Shown here piece by piece: positions 10,772-25,400 of a stretch of 64,000 nt of DNA. A model generated the notes under the pieces. It was not told the DNA's origin and ran no database searches. It was given only the letters and a program-made list of their open reading frames with translations. The translations under genes and the position numbers were made by a program. The first letter of the stretch is position 1. Every line of letters begins with the position of its first letter. Source of the DNA: Sipunculus nudus (Eukaryota > Annelida > Sipuncula > Golfingiida > Sipunculidae); NCBI GenBank assembly GCA_026874595.1, contig CM049315.1, forward strand, positions 68,705,916 to 68,769,915, written 5' to 3'.

Positions 10772-13700
10772 CAAAATAATTATTATTACTCTGAGAATCA
10801 ATTCATTTGTAGCTATGGTGCTATTCATGTAATTACACCGTGCACACATTGTATTTCCCCGAGCGATACATTCCTTTGTATATCTAGAAGTGTTTTAACA
10901 CCATAGGAATGAAACTTTAAGAGTATGTCACCACCTGCAAGAAAGATATTTACCATGTTGAATTCGAGAACTAACTTAAATTTTCTTTCCTTCAAATAAA
11001 ATGATTCAAATGATCTGCAGCATCTAAAATAACGTTAAATTTAATATCCCCAACAATATAGCATACAATTTATATAATTTATATATATTAACTTATAAAA
11101 CAAAGTTACATTCCGTCAATGGGCTCAAGAGACCTTACCGTTAATAGCAGATTCTGGTCTGCTGGAGTTCTTATTTTTGAGGGTCACATTAAAACCGAAA
11201 ATGCAGATGCATTATTTTTAGAGGCTTCATGCATGTAGAGGTCAAGATCGAGGTCAGGATATCAGCCCTGAGCCCGTCCTGCCCTACTCGGTCCACCAGG
11301 GAAACCAGAGGAAGGATCGGCATTCTAAATGCCAAAGACACTTATTCAGTGGCTAAGAAGTTGCTTGGGGACATTGGCAGTCATAGAAATCCAACGTGGG
11401 AATTACAATGTATGAGCTAGGATGTGCTGCAGGATTATTACTAGAAAGGAGGCACACCAATAAGGACAGGGTGGGTTTGAAGGTTGCTCTCCCGGTCACG
11501 TGCACCGAATAACCAACAGTTTCAAGACGAAATCAGGTGTACATACATTGTCACTGAAATTCCGCCATCGTCAGATGCTGTCTGGAGGTGTGTAATAGGA
11601 GCCAGATACACACTAGTTAAAATGCGGTGCAATATATTGCGCCACACATTTCTTGAAGCATCGATTGCCACATTTTCTTGAAACATGGCCGACCGGCAGT
11701 TAAACCAACGCTCTCCTAAACAATACCGTGAAAATGTCCGTCCGCCTTCACTCATTAATGCCGGGTGCCTGCCCCATAGATCAGCCCGTTGATTGTGTGA
11801 CTAGAGCTTCCGAAACGGTATAATTGTTTTATATCATCTCTGTTTCCTTCATCCTACCAAAACCAAATAATGCACATATATCCAACTTGATAATGCACTT
11901 CTTTACTGCGATATATATGTGTGTGTATGTGTATGTGTGTCATGACTATGAAATCGTGATCCCAAACCGTAATGAATTAACGGCTAATAAGCCAGACCTG
12001 TAATGAATGAATGGTTTATAGGCACGAGTCCTAGTGAATGAACGAGTAATATATCAGAGCTGTAGAGACTTAACTAGACACTAGACGTTTTGTATTTTGA
12101 TAAGCCGGTGTAATCGCGAAAGTTCAAAATGCATATTACCACAGGACTTCATTGCGAGGTAACCTATCACAAATAATTTAATAATGTATTCAGTAGCTAC
12201 ACAGAAAACCATGTTGACCCCTAATCATGGTAGGCTCTCATGAGTCACTGTTCTAACCTCGTCAGAAGGTGTGTGCGAGATAGATATTTTGAAACGTAAC
12301 TAGGGCTATCGAAGTACTGCCACCATGTTGTATAATATCTTCTAAATGATTAAAGGGACATAATCAGGAGCTTAATTATGGCTAGTCTTTCACACTATCA
12401 GTTCAGTTTTGCTTTATACAAATGTTCCCCAGCAAAACCATCCCAGCACACGCTCTTATTTCCTCGCATACGGCTGTTTAAGACCATGTTATGGCTCTGC
12501 TTGTTAGTAAACATAAACCGGTTACCATAGCAAGGCTGCGTGACCGGAGGCCCGAATAAGAGGGACAATTTAACACGCTGTTTCAGCCAGCAGAAACATG
12601 TATTGCATTTTTTGGGCCAAGTGATTCCGGGCATCTCCTGATTGACACGTGTTCGACGATAGACACGGCCAAACGCGATGTTTTTCATCACCTTTCATCG
12701 CGCCCGGTCCACTGGTTTTAACATTTGTTAACAGGAAAAAAGGAAACGGTTTCAGGGCAATATTTTGGCAGGTAAAGATTTATTTTAAAGGGAAGAAGCT
12801 ATTTTTCGTGTTAACTCAACATGCTTTATAGGTGACTGGGCGCCTTTAAGACATGTTACCTCTGTTGTGTTATGACGGCTTATAGCCGTGTATGCCGGAT
12901 ATCCCGGGGAACTTTTTCAGTAATCATATAATACGTGACACCGAATGGGGGCCACTCAGTTCAGTCCATATCATGTTGCATAATAATGTAAAGTGCTGCG
13001 AATAAAATTTGTTACTCAAGTGATTAACTACAGAACAACCTCAGGTGTATAAGCGAAAACCAAATATGGTAATGAATGTTGATGTCGGGATCTCAAAGAA
13101 ACAAAGGCTATATTATATATGTTGTTATAATAGTTAAAGAAATTTTACTTCACGATATGCTCATTACAAGAGAATATGTTATTTGAACGACATACATAAC
13201 GTCTAACGATGATACGTGTTGATATACGCAATACGCATCGGTATAGATCTATTACTAGCAAGTACGATATAATATTTGTCTCCAGGGTTTTTTTAGCCAT
13301 GTTGGCCGACTGGTCTGGTGTCGTGGTGGACGTGACGACAGATGATAGTCCGTCGTGTAGTGTCGTGATGGACGTGCCACTCGATAAGTGCATCACCCTT
13401 AGGACAACCAAGAAGACAGAAACATTATAGGCGAGGACATACTATTTTTGTTCTAAGTCGCTTCAGACTTAAAGGCTTGGTGAGCCCCGCCCAATCCTCA
13501 CCTTGGTTGTTGCTTTGCATCAGACACAGATAAACATGTGTTCAGTAATACTAGAAACACGCATCCCAAGCAATCACTAGATGCCCCCCCCCCAGTTGAA
13601 AGAAACTGAACAATATAAGCGGATTTGCCATGGAGTGAAGTGTGCCTTTGAAAATTGGTTCAAGGTGAAAAATAATTATTTTGTGCATGTTTTCCACCTG

Positions 13701-16290
13701 TGATAATATTACTCCAGATCCAGCGCAATCGCTCGTAAAAATAAGGCGGAAAAATCTTGTTGATTATTCGCACTGGGACATGTGCCAATGCCAAAGAAAG
13801 AGTTACAAAATATAATTCCAGACTTGTTTTATCAACTTATTTATTTGACATTGATTGTATAATAGTTATAATCACTGATGTTAGGGAATCTCCATGGCAC
13901 AGATTAAGGCGTTCGAAAGTGGAGAGAAAAGAGGACCATGAGAAGAACCGCAAGCACAACCCTCTGTCATAACCACCCCGGGTATCGGACCCGAATCGAT
14001 GTGGCAGGCAATGGGCTTCACTCTGCTCAGTATCCCAGCGGAAAAGTTGTGTTTTAAACTGGCTGTGGATCTGGATTTTGAAATTTATCTTTAGTGTTAC
14101 AATTTCACTGAAAATGAAAGATAATAGTTTTAAAACAACACTGATATCCTGCAAAAAGGTGACAAAATGCTGATAAAGTTTGTTTGGATACATTCTGCTT
14201 TCCCTTAAAATATTATATATTTTAAAGCAGAATAGTCATTAAGATCAGGATAATAATTGTGACCGACACACAGCGAACACTAACATACGTCCAACCTGCC
14301 GTCTAGTACAGGTGATAATACCAGACAGACCACAGGTATAGAAAAAGACATTATTGACCTGTTGAATTAATGACAGCTTTACTATCGGCAATCTAACCAC
14401 TTTGTAAAGAGTTACAGTATACCACTGCTAGCTCTAGCAATTTACAGGCTTAATTTCAAAATCACCTATGCAAATACAACACTTAATATACATGACGAAA
14501 TGGAAGATATACACTGCGCATGGGCTCAAAGATGAAAGACCAACATGTATATACATTAAAAAGTGAGCGTGGTTTATTATCCTGTCCACAAGAAAGACCT
14601 CCTGTTCAGCTTCAAACATTGCTAATAAAAGAAAAAAGTGATATGAGTAATTTATATTTTTTTCAGAAACTGAATATCGGGTTAATGTGATTTAAATATA
14701 TATATACACGTCAAAATATACTTAAGCAATCCTTGCTACGAATGGACTGCTCAATTGCTTTTTTTTGAGTAAGTGGTTAATGTGGAGTCCCTGCAGATAC
14801 ATACGGTTATACACTCTATACACAAATTTGCATATTCCTATTGATTAATCTTCAGTACATCTATGTTTATTGACTATTAGACCATTGTAAACCATTACTG
14901 TCCCATTCAATGCATTTTTTTTGCAACCAGGAAGTGCAGATATGTACATACACTTACAGACCCGATGAATTATATATGATTGCCGCAAAATACAAGATGG
15001 TTTTAGATGGCTGTGTGTGCATCATTTCTCTCTGGACTAAGTATTGATGTTACCGGTGCTTCGTGCCTGCAAGAATGGTCAATTGAGATAAAAGGCCTTT
15101 CAACATACAAAGTTATGTGAACACTGGTATGTTTCAACAATAGGCGTTATTTTTATTCCCTTTCCTTTCTAAGAGTAACAGATCGTTTCGGGCTATAATC
15201 TCAATTGACCCATCAGGGGCCGGAGACGCAACAGATTCAGGAAAATGTAAAAAAAAAAAAAGCAAATGTTGCTTCCTTGTCGGCGGCTACTGCAAGCCTT
15301 GTCAATGACGAACAATGCCGCAGCACGGACTTCTCTCTGGCGCTTGTTTATTTTTTTCAGGAATAACTTATGCCACGAGATCATAAAAATTAGCAATGTA
15401 TTAAACATAATATATGAGTTCATGTTAACGAATTTTGAAGGCACTATTTCAAATATTTTAATACCTCCATCCTCCATCTTTTATATAAAGACCATAAACG
15501 AGACGCACGAGATTTCTTTACAACAAAGTGACAGATCATTTACAACACAGAATATACATATCTAACCCAGTCCAGACTAAAATCTTTCTAAGGTATATTT
15601 TCACTCCAACTAAAGTTCACAAGACTTTGTTGTTGTTACTGAATCTGTAAAGTTTACTTGAATAAACGGTTTTAAAAGTAGTGGGATAATTCCTAAAAAT
15701 TAGAATGTTTACCTCTTGAATAAACCCTTTAAATATATACGTATTATATATTATTTAAAGTATCTTTAAGTAAATGAAAATGGCCGTATATCTCGAATAT
15801 CTTTTTAAGTAGCTTCTAGTATTATTAAAAGTAAAACTATATTAAACATAAGATAGTGTCAGAGCTGTTGGATTTTAGTTGTTGCACTAATCAAGAAAGA
15901 ATTCCAGAACAAAGGCTATGGATGGGAATATGATGTATATTGTAATGAGTAGGTCAATGAACTGTAGATGGCAAGGTCTGTTAATTGAAGCTGGAGTTTA
16001 CATTTTGATAAGATTAATAATTTCATACCGAATCTCGCTTCCTCTTTCAATTTTTACATCAACAGGCCTCATAATACCCAGGGAACTTAACCCGCAGTAA
16101 GACATTTGAGCGAAGATCTGTGTCTAAATTAGTTTTGTTTTTGTTTGTCTGTATGTGATCGAAATGGGTTTTTCAACGTCGAAATTCCTCTGGCCTCACT
16201 TGTGAAATGCAGGCCACATGTGGCATCATATCGATCAGCTCATCGTCTGTAATGGTCCTCCTAGATTTTCGTAAGATTCAGCCGCTTGAA
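10772..16290. other. Non-coding part of the duplicated segment
   Basis: No exon can be supported. The part 10772-11000 is a diverged paralogue of about 32080-32250, and a short piece near 11025-11060 matches 36630-36670, so this is an old copy of intron 2 of the F5/8C gene. Open frames (for example 11522-11755 minus) are kept in both copies, but nearly every difference between the copies changes an amino acid, which argues against selection. Confidence 0.55.
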
Positions 16291-16449
16291 TCAGACTTTG
16301 CACCCGTACAACTCAAAACGAACACACACTTGACCAATGGTACCGATGCACTTGTAGGACTCAATCCACACGCGAAGAAATCGTGTTTTGATGGGAACTG
16401 GCAGGGCAACCTTTACTACGCTTGTAGCATTCACATTACCGTCAAATAC
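16291..16449 (-). CDS. F5/8C gene exon 5: end of the discoidin domain and stop
   Basis: 52 codons plus TGA: VFDGNVNATSVVKVALPVPI, FLRVWIESYK, VCVRFELYGCKV. These are the last three conserved blocks of F5/8C, ending just past the terminal cysteine as is usual. The acceptor is ATTTCAG. The copy 2 version (62784-62942) has a premature TAG. Confidence 0.88.
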   Translation of the reverse strand, partial: VFDGNVNATSVVKVALPVPIKTRFLRVWIESYKCIGTIGQVCVRFELYGCKV

Positions 16450-19400
16450 CTGAAATAATGCACAACTTATGCCCAATGCATGACTTAATTTAACATATTT
16501 TAACATTTATTTCATATTAGGGGGATGAGTGGTTAATAAATTCCTTTTACTTGCTGGTGTTACATGTTCACAAATTAATTGGGTCTGGAGCAGAAACTAA
16601 TATATAACAATGCGGAGCTACATTGTATACGGGAAACATAAACGCATTTTTTACCCTTTTATTCAGTTTGGCACATCTTATGTGTGCCATCAGTGTTACT
16701 TTCTGTTGCAATATTAATCCATTTCATCCCAGAACTGCCAGGTTTTCCAAATTTCCTTGCTTCAGAAGAGCGACATATCTTTTCTTCATTTAGTAATACT
16801 TGTACATATTTTATATATACATGCATATATACATATCAATATTATCGCGAGGGCTAATGTATTCATAAAAGTGTTGCGTATTTTTTAGACTGTAAAAGTG
16901 TCATAACCTTTTTCTCTCCATTGATAAGGTAGGTGTTCCACTTCATTCCGTCATCACCATAACCAAGACTGAAACTTTGAACCCAGTATTTGCGGGGTGA
17001 ATGTTCCACACCCTACAATGTATAAATGAAACTCTTTACAACAGACAGTAAATGGTAGCAAGATCAGCTTACACGACCAGTAACATCGTCAAGCAAGCAG
17101 GTTCAGAGGGACCATTTATTTGTTGGTGAGGGACTTTTGCATCATACGAAACATTTGCTTCCAAGAAGCCACTGACTACTGTATACTACTAAATAATCAA
17201 TATTTTCTGTTCACTACGTCGTCAAAGTAGCGGTGGAGGAGGTACAATCTTAACTTGACAGTAGTTTTTTTCCTACCTGCATATATGTGGCGTAGGTATC
17301 CAGGATATTGGACCCCCCACTTCAAAGGTCTCAGAGTAAAATCTAGAACCTCCATCCCACCCCGTATAAAATCATATAATGTGTTCGTGATAAGGAAACG
17401 AATATACATTGGGACAGAATCATTATAGTATCATGGAATTAAGCAAAACATTGAAAGTGAAAACAATTAGTGAATGATACAATACACTAATGGGCTGTCC
17501 CGCTTAGGCGACTCTACAGGCGACTACAGGCGATCAGATTGTCGTCTTTTGGTCGCCGATAAACAGGGGACTGGACCTCCGCTACGACAATAGTCTACGA
17601 CAAGCTACAACAGGTTGACGACTGACTGACGACAAGCTACGACAAGCGCCGACAAACAGCGACACAATCGCCGCGACGAAGGACAATCAACTACGACAAC
17701 GTACGACTTCAATGGCGACAACCTACGACCGCATCTACGCCTATAGAAGACATGCTTCGCACACTGGCGTCAAAAAAGTTGTCGCCTGAGAATTTTGAAT
17801 ATGTTGAATATTCAGCGGCGACAGGTGAGAGGTCACGCGTCTTTTGGCGACTTCGGGCAACTAAGAGTCTCCTAAATGGAACAGCCCCATAAGTTTATCC
17901 TTTGGGCACCGGGCCCATTTTGGCTGGGCGAATTTCAAGTTTGCCTGAGGCATCTTCTACGGCTTTCACTGCGTAAAAACCCCTTCACACTCAGCCACTT
18001 TCCACCTCGTCCTCCAAAAATCTTTTAGACGCAGTTAGAACCTACGATAATGTAGTCTGAACGTAGTAGAAACTGGTAATTGTGTGGTATAGTCTCCATG
18101 GACGTGGGAACCAGGGCTGACATTTGGATATGATCAGGATGTTGTGGCACTTAGGGCGTGATTAAAAAAGCTGAGTGAGGGGGCAGTAAGAAGTTAATCA
18201 AGAACGTAGTCATGAGAGTATTGACGTTAAAATGATGTCATTAAAAACTTGTAGGAACTTCACTGGCGTTGTAGAAGATGAATCGTACAGTCGATTGCAT
18301 AGCATTCTCACTGCGTTGTCACTGTCTTTGTCTCCGCATTTCAGTGATCTCTCCACGTTTTTGCTATGACGACGGTACGTCTACGCCACGTGATAGAATA
18401 TTGCTTTACGATTTATATGTTTATTCTCTTCATTCCACGTCTATGGCACTCTTGTCACACCTAGAGTATATATACTGGATCCAATTCCTCAAGTATGGGT
18501 ATGAACACACAGCATAAGAAGTTCTTCTGCAAATTGCTCTGCTTCATGAAAGATCTTTACTTGATGCAATAGTATCTGTATTTATGTCGGTGAGAAGTAA
18601 CAGAAAAGAAGAGAACCTCTCTCGGATTCCTTGCAGTTGCGGCATAGTTGTAGACTGTAATTGATTATCTTAAATACAAGGTTATCAGGAGGAAAAAGAG
18701 ACGAGTCGATTCTGGATTCAAAACTAATATAGGCTGCACAGACGTCCTACCGTTCCGCAATTAAACAAACTTCAATGGTCTGCTTTAATATGCAAGTCGT
18801 TACATATACCCTCTTTTGAGAAGGCTGTTTTAGTATCCTGTAGTATCGAAACTCAATTTAAGGACCGCTTCCTGAGCGCATTTTATTTGGGTTATGCTCC
18901 CCGAATGTGTTATGTGGATAAACACAGTAGTTCATACAGCAGTCCTACGAGTTGTGTCTACATTACAGTTCTGACTGCAGGAGGTTTTGATTTTAGAACA
19001 AGGTTATTTAAATAATTACACTAGGAGTCGCACTTTTGGTGACCTGAGTGGTGGTTTGTACAACTCAGACCACCTCCGCATCTTCCCGGACGAGCCCCGA
19101 TACCATATGTTTTGTCTACAAACCTTAAGCCTAAGTTTATTTTTATCAGATGAAAATGGATTACGGTCGATTTCAGATTCGAACCCTGGTGGCGTTCAAA
19201 TCCAGTTAGGTCCGCCTTTCCAGGTGTTATGTCATGTTCCAATGAATAAATAATCCAGATGGTGTACATGTCTGTATTTATTTTGTCTGACACAGGATAC
19301 ATATAAGCACTTGTAAACACGATTGTTTATCAAAGGCTTTTCGATGTTCAGGTGCCCATCAAGTCTACATCTTTCTTTGTCAAGTCTCAAAGGGGTGCTG

Positions 19401-22400
19401 TTAGCAGGGACAAGATTGGGACGAATCGACTGAGATAATTCGCCTTTCCAAGAAGTGGTTGTACCTCACTGATGTTTTTGGGTGGTATTATTCATTTGAT
19501 ATAGTCAACTTTGATATGCCAATACACCTTTGTCAGATATGTAGTGCCCAAAGAATTTGATCTTGTTCTGGATTACTGTACATTACTCTGGCTTAAGTCT
19601 GAGTCCGACCTGTTGTGTACGCTGTAACACATATAAAGGTTTCTGGCATGGTCCTCTTCAGTCTTTCCAAACACAACTATGTCATCAGCAATTCCAATAA
19701 CGCCAGGCAGATTGTCGAATGTCTTTTGGAAAATGTCCTGAGCTGAAACTAGGCCAAAGGGAAGTCTTTTGAAGCAGTACCGTCCGTATGGAGTATTGAA
19801 TGTCGTCAGCAATTAAGAGTCTTCATCGCGTTTAATGTTCCTGTATCCAGATCTAGCATCTAGTATGCTGAATATCTTTGCACCTGCGAGTTTTGGCAGT
19901 ACGTCGTCAAGGGTCGGTGTGTAGTGGTGTTCTCGTCTGACTCAATTGTTTAGTTCACGGGAATCTAAGCATATCCTGAGATCGCCATTCGGCTTTTTGA
20001 CATATACCAAGGAGATTAAAGACTGGAGTATCAAGTGAGAGTCCGGCCGTGTCGAATGTTGCTGACGGGGGTCATAAAACTCGCTGCTCAAAGGCACGCT
20101 GATATGCTGCTGATAACCCCGGCGCTAATTCATACAGCGCGAGAGACCCCCCTTCGGCGTGACTTCGTAACATCTCGGTAATTCCCGGCTGCGGTAAACA
20201 TGGGCAATAATACGAGAACAACGCCGTCAGTGACAGAGTGGGCGATGGCTCACTATTATCCATCAAAATGAAGTCATCCGTTCATAAACCTCAAAATATT
20301 TAGTTATCGACGGAACGGAATGCTATAATACAAGGCTAATTATAAATATGTGTCAGAAGGTTGGGAACTGATGTAATTTTTAATAATTCCGAAGTTATTC
20401 AGGGAAAATAAGGTTTACTTTTACCAGTCGTCCGTCATTAATCACGGCAGAAGTTGATGCAGATGCCCGCATCTATCCAAAATCGATCCAGTGATTTCTC
20501 AACACGAGACTTCTCTAGATATATTTGTAACGCACAATTCTTGACAAAACAAACCATTTTTGTATTTATAATTCCGGTCAATGTCATTCCAGTGATATGC
20601 CGCTCAGTTACTGGATATATCGCTCTCCGCTTCAGCGGGCTACAGCGGACCGCGTAAGTAACATCTAGCAGACTCGCTTTATCAAAGGCCGTGCCGCCGC
20701 TGCGCCTGACCGCTGCACAAAAGGCGCACAATAGAGTTAATGGGCTTATCAGGTCTTAATTGCAATTAGCGCACCACTGACACTCGGGACTTCTGACAGT
20801 TGATACTCCAGTCTGTAATCTCCTTGCATATACTAAGCTTTTGACCCAGTCAGTTGGTCCATCAACCTTTCCAATTATGTCCAAGTCTGTCATTTAGTTC
20901 TTTTCTTAGAGGATCTGTCAGTGCCTCAGGCACACGTCTGGGTGGTTTGATTATAAGTTCGGCGTCTGATTTTTAGCTTTATGTTGTATTCGCCTGGGAA
21001 CAATCCAACCCCTTTAAAACATTCAGGAAATATGTCCATAAAGTCTTTTTCGGGATCACCACTAATACCGTCAAGGTTGTTTTTGAGTTGTCTGGGCTGT
21101 CATTGTGTACCACATATATTTGACCTTGTTCGTGGCATGTTCTACAGTCTTAGTCTGGGAGCCAGTGATGTGAATTTTCAGATTTGTTGCACCCCCCCTA
21201 CAACATTTGACACCATATTTTATCTTATTCTATGGGTTTTTGCGATTAAATGAGCCCAGGTGTCACTTTATAGCTTCACCTTTAAGGAAGTTACAGGACT
21301 CTGAAGTTTGGTAGTCATTTAACAAAAAGAACACTTAAATATGATCAACGCTGGCTTGAGAGTTTTGTTATGTTACATAAATGGTTTAATTTGATTAATC
21401 ATACCTATACTGCCAAAGTCCTAATTATATTTTTTCCTTAAATGTAATATTCGCTTTTTGTTTTGATCATAATTACAAAAAAAAATACAATTTATTGTAC
21501 AAGTTGCCATTAATAAAAAAAGCTGATGATATTCTTCAATTAATAGTGAATGATAGTAAACAATTTCAGATCAATAGTTCATTGGTCAAAACCTATTGTC
21601 TGCATATCAAATGCGACTGGAATTTGTTCGTTAATTCAAAATGTTTCTAGTTTTATATATATTTATATATTCATGGATTTAATTAAAAGAAAGCATTTGA
21701 CAGTGTAAAAGATAGAATCTTGGGCATAGCTGTTGTACAATTCCATACTTACGCGGTAAATGAGACAAGTATTGCAATTAATTAGCACATTCTACATATA
21801 TTCATTTGAAATATCCTTTATTCTATTTGATATACACAAAAACCTGATGAAGGCAGTAAATCTGTCTATGCAAGCCAACAATCTCCTTTGTAAGAAAATT
21901 AAGCCCAAGAAATTCCTTTATTTCAGAATGATCACAAATGTTTTAGCCCAATAATCAATTTGACAAAATTTGTATTACTTGCCAACAAATGAGACTGCTA
22001 TGTCATTTAAATTTGTTAAATCGTTCGTGATATCGACAGATTCTGTTCCTTGATTTTATTCTACAAAAGCTTTTGACAGTGTAATGACCAGGACTAAAAT
22101 TGATCAAAACAACAAATGTTGAACATTCTGAAACATTTACTTAAATTAATCATTTAGGTTTAATGCATATTTGTCAAATTATGGAAATATTTCATGCCAT
22201 TTGCTTGCACTGCTAATTCTGTTTAATCATTATCTTGTACCAGTGCAACCATGTCTATCCAAGTGGATTGCCTGCATGAAAACCTATAACATTAGGTCAG
22301 CTGTCTTTTTCCGCATTGAAGGTGACAGTAGCCTGAATGAGGGGTCGCTTTTTTTTATTTTAAGTTATTTTGCAATTTCAGCATTACTTCGCCGTGACTT

Positions 22401-25400
22401 AAGTAGTTACACATCAAGATCGGTAATCTGTTTGTGGACCGTTCATGAAGATAATTTTAATTCAGGGAAATCATGGTCATTTTTCCTTGAAGCTCTTCCA
22501 TCGAATTATTGCTCTTAGTTTTTTTCTCATTTGCACAAATACAGGTCCCTCTGCTAAATTCCAATAAGGCATTTGATGCGAACAAGGAAAAAAGTTTTTA
22601 GCACCCCCAGCTAAAAGCATGTGGTAAAACATGAATGTTGCAAGCTTTGATAGATAACAAGGCTACACTGAGTAACCGCCACAAGCATGTGATACATTTT
22701 GATACATTGTGCAAGCTGATTTGATTCATAAAAAGTGATTGGATAAATTATTTTTTAAATAAAAGAGAAGAATCATTCTTTTATACAAATAGTCTTGGTA
22801 AGCAATACACAATTTAAGTCCTCTGGCTAGTTGTGATCAAAAGCTTTTTTTGATCCGCCAATTGGTTAACTCTCACATTGAAAGATATGCATTAAAGCAG
22901 ATATATCATTTTGTAATTCCACTGCTATAAAACACTATATCCATTGTAACCAACATGGCAGAATCATCCCTTGAACTTTCAGGTTCCAAAAGTAAGAAAG
23001 CAAAATTTCTTGACATTTCGAAATGTATCTTTTGTCAAACCACATCTAAAGACAAATTATCATGCGCATCAGTCCAAGGAATAGCACGTTTGCGAGAAGT
23101 GACTGCCATTAGACAGGACGAAACATGTAAACGTTTACAAGAACAATGGTCATCGGTAGAAGAATCTGCAAAATGGCATCTGAATTGTTATAAGAAATAC
23201 ACAAGGAAAACAAATGTAGACAGATATTTGCAGAGGCGTCAGCTGCCAATATCAGTGGAGATCAAAGAGGCAGGCCCTTCCTGCTCCAAGGAATATGTTA
23301 CATCTCCAGTCAAAACCAGAAAAACGTCTGGCGTATCCACAGATTGGAGTAAATGTGTAATTTGTCAAAAAACATATAAAAAAGGTGATTCCTCTTTGTC
23401 ACAGATCCTCACTGTTTCCGCGTCGGAATCATTACGGCATGCTGCAGAAACAAAGAAAGACAGAGCAGTTCTCTTACGAATAAGGGGAGAGGACTTGATA
23501 GCTGTAGAAGCTAAATACCACCGTCCGTGTTACATGAATTACACGTCAAAGACAAACTTAATGACAGCACCAGAGAATGACCCACAGGAAGATGATAGTC
23601 AGCATAGGGAAGCATTTGCTGTTCTGTTGAGGGAAATAGATACCAAACTGATGGATCAAAAACAGGCTTTCACCTTGACAAGTTTGCTTGAACGATACAG
23701 GGATATCTTAACAGAAAAAATGCCCGGAGAACAGAAGTACCGGGGTGAAAAATTAAAAAAACAGACTGAAAAAGTATTATTGAGAAAAAATTGTGTTTCA
23801 AGCCCAAGCTGTTCCTAAAAAGTCTGAAAAAGTCTGAAAGTCTGTTTAGCAGCTCTATAACACTAGGTGATGCCGTCCAAGCAGCAAGGCAGCTGAATGA
23901 AGATCTTGAAGACATGAAACTCGAGACCGATATCTTCGGACCACAGGAACATGACAGCACAGAGGACCCTCAACAAATATTATATCATGCTTCACAAATA
24001 CTCCGAACAACCCTTAAAGGTTGCACTGGGATAAAGACTAATCCAGTTCAATGTGATGACATTTCTAATGAGTCTGCACTGGAGATAATTCCAGACAGCT
24101 TGTACAATTTTATATTGTGGTTGCTGGAATCAGACAGGGGTCACAGCAGCCTATCCCTGACAGCAGGCGAAGGCAAGAAAAAAGCAAGCAGTGACCAGAT
24201 TGATAGACAAGTGTTATCCATCAGCCAGGACCTCCTTCATGCTTTCTCAAGGGGCACCACGCGGGCACCAAAACATGTTGGCATAGCCATACTAATACGC
24301 AATATGACTGGAAGCAAACAATTTGTAACTCTTCTGAACAGATTTGGCCACTGTTGTATTTATGATGAGCTTGAGAGAATTGATACTGCTATTGCCAACG
24401 ACCAGCTGAAGAAAGGAGAAGCAAATGATGGTGTGGTACTGCCATCAAACATCATACCAGGATCGTTTGTGCAGGCAGCGACAGATAATGATGATCTCAT
24501 TGAGGAAACCCTTGATGGCAAACAGACTACACATGCGACAACACTAGTGCTTTACCAACGGCAGTCATGTGAGCAAAGAAGAGTCCAGGGGCAATTTGCT
24601 GAGTCAGTTTGTCTTACCAGCACACGTTCAAGATCTCTATCGGGTCAATGTCCAGGACAAGAGATTTTAAACTTCAGTGTGTCCGGCAAGCATCCCAAGG
24701 CCAGCAGATTTGTTGGGGAAAGTCTCTCTGGAATGGTATAGCCAGGCTACCAGGAATGCTGAAGCAAAGAATATTGATGAAGCCTGGATGATTTGTCGAC
24801 TTTGTCCACAAAAGCTATTCCAAGTCAGCCTTCAACCAAAAGCAAATCAGTCAGTACCTGGATGGACCCCTTTCAATGCACTGTTGAGCAGCAAAAATCC
24901 CCCAGTTACCAAAATCGGTTACTGCCCAATGATACCAGAGCCCCAACACAGTATTCGACAGTCTTTACCGTAATGAAAACGGTCCAGACGATGATGAAAT
25001 CACTTGGACAAATGACAACAGTTATCACATTTGATGAAGCCATATATTGTAAGGCAAAGGAAATACAATGGCGCAATCCAGATACTTTCCAAGGCTTTGT
25101 CATAAGATTAGGTGGTTTTCATATGGCCCTCACTTTTCTAGCATCAATTGGAAAGTTGTATGATGAGAGTGGACTTCAAGATATTTTGATAGAATCTGAA
25201 ACATATGGTAGCACAACAGTGCGTCAGCTAATGAAAGGCAAATCATACAACAGGGGAGTTAGAGCTCACAAACTTATGCTGGAAGCAATGATGCGACTGA
25301 GATGGAAGGCAATGGGTGATTGGATGAAAACAAGTGAGGTACATGCAGAATTAACTGACCAGGAAGAACTCATCCAGCTTATTGAGAGATTCTGTGACCT

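Larger units (their letters stand above)
1..17475 (+). repeat. Segmental duplication, copy 1
   Basis: This stretch aligns collinearly and in the same orientation with 49652-64000. Position 1 matches 49652 and position 17475 matches 64000. In the 240 bases around 16201-16440 I count about seven substitutions, roughly 97% identity. The alignment is broken by an L1-like insertion here (4885-10771), by a ~162-bp block at about 3284-3445 that copy 2 lacks, and by an insertion in copy 2. Both ends of the duplication lie outside the window, because position 1 already sits inside a shared L1 5' leader. It could be a true tandem duplication or two haplotypes joined in the assembly. Confidence 0.95.

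Noticed and set aside
11140-11210. Exon-like minus-strand piece NVTLKNKNSSRPESAING with a GTAAGG donor, resembling the start of a fucolectin-type domain
   Set aside because: The match is weak and short, no acceptor or partner exon is found, and the two copies differ at several residues.
11522-11755. 77-codon minus-strand ORF open in both copies (also 57938-58171)
   Set aside because: Almost all of the seven or so differences between the copies change the amino acid, so there is no sign of protein-level selection, and no family is recognised.
12398-12691. 97-codon minus-strand ORF
   Set aside because: Open only in copy 1; the copy 2 counterpart has indels that break it.
17197-17409. 70-codon minus-strand ORF conserved in copy 2 (63746-63934)
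   Set aside because: Conservation is explained by the recent duplication. It does not fit the F5/8C exon series, which already closes in phase without it.
19140-19215. tRNA B-box-like GGTTCGAATCTG on the minus strand
   Set aside because: No A box or cloverleaf can be formed around it.
20072-20731. ORFs inside the 819-bp element
   Set aside because: They lie within a short non-autonomous transposon and show no transposase motif.
22171-22518. 115-codon ORF in the leader of the 7.3 kb element
   Set aside because: No recognisable domain, no favourable context; likely chance.
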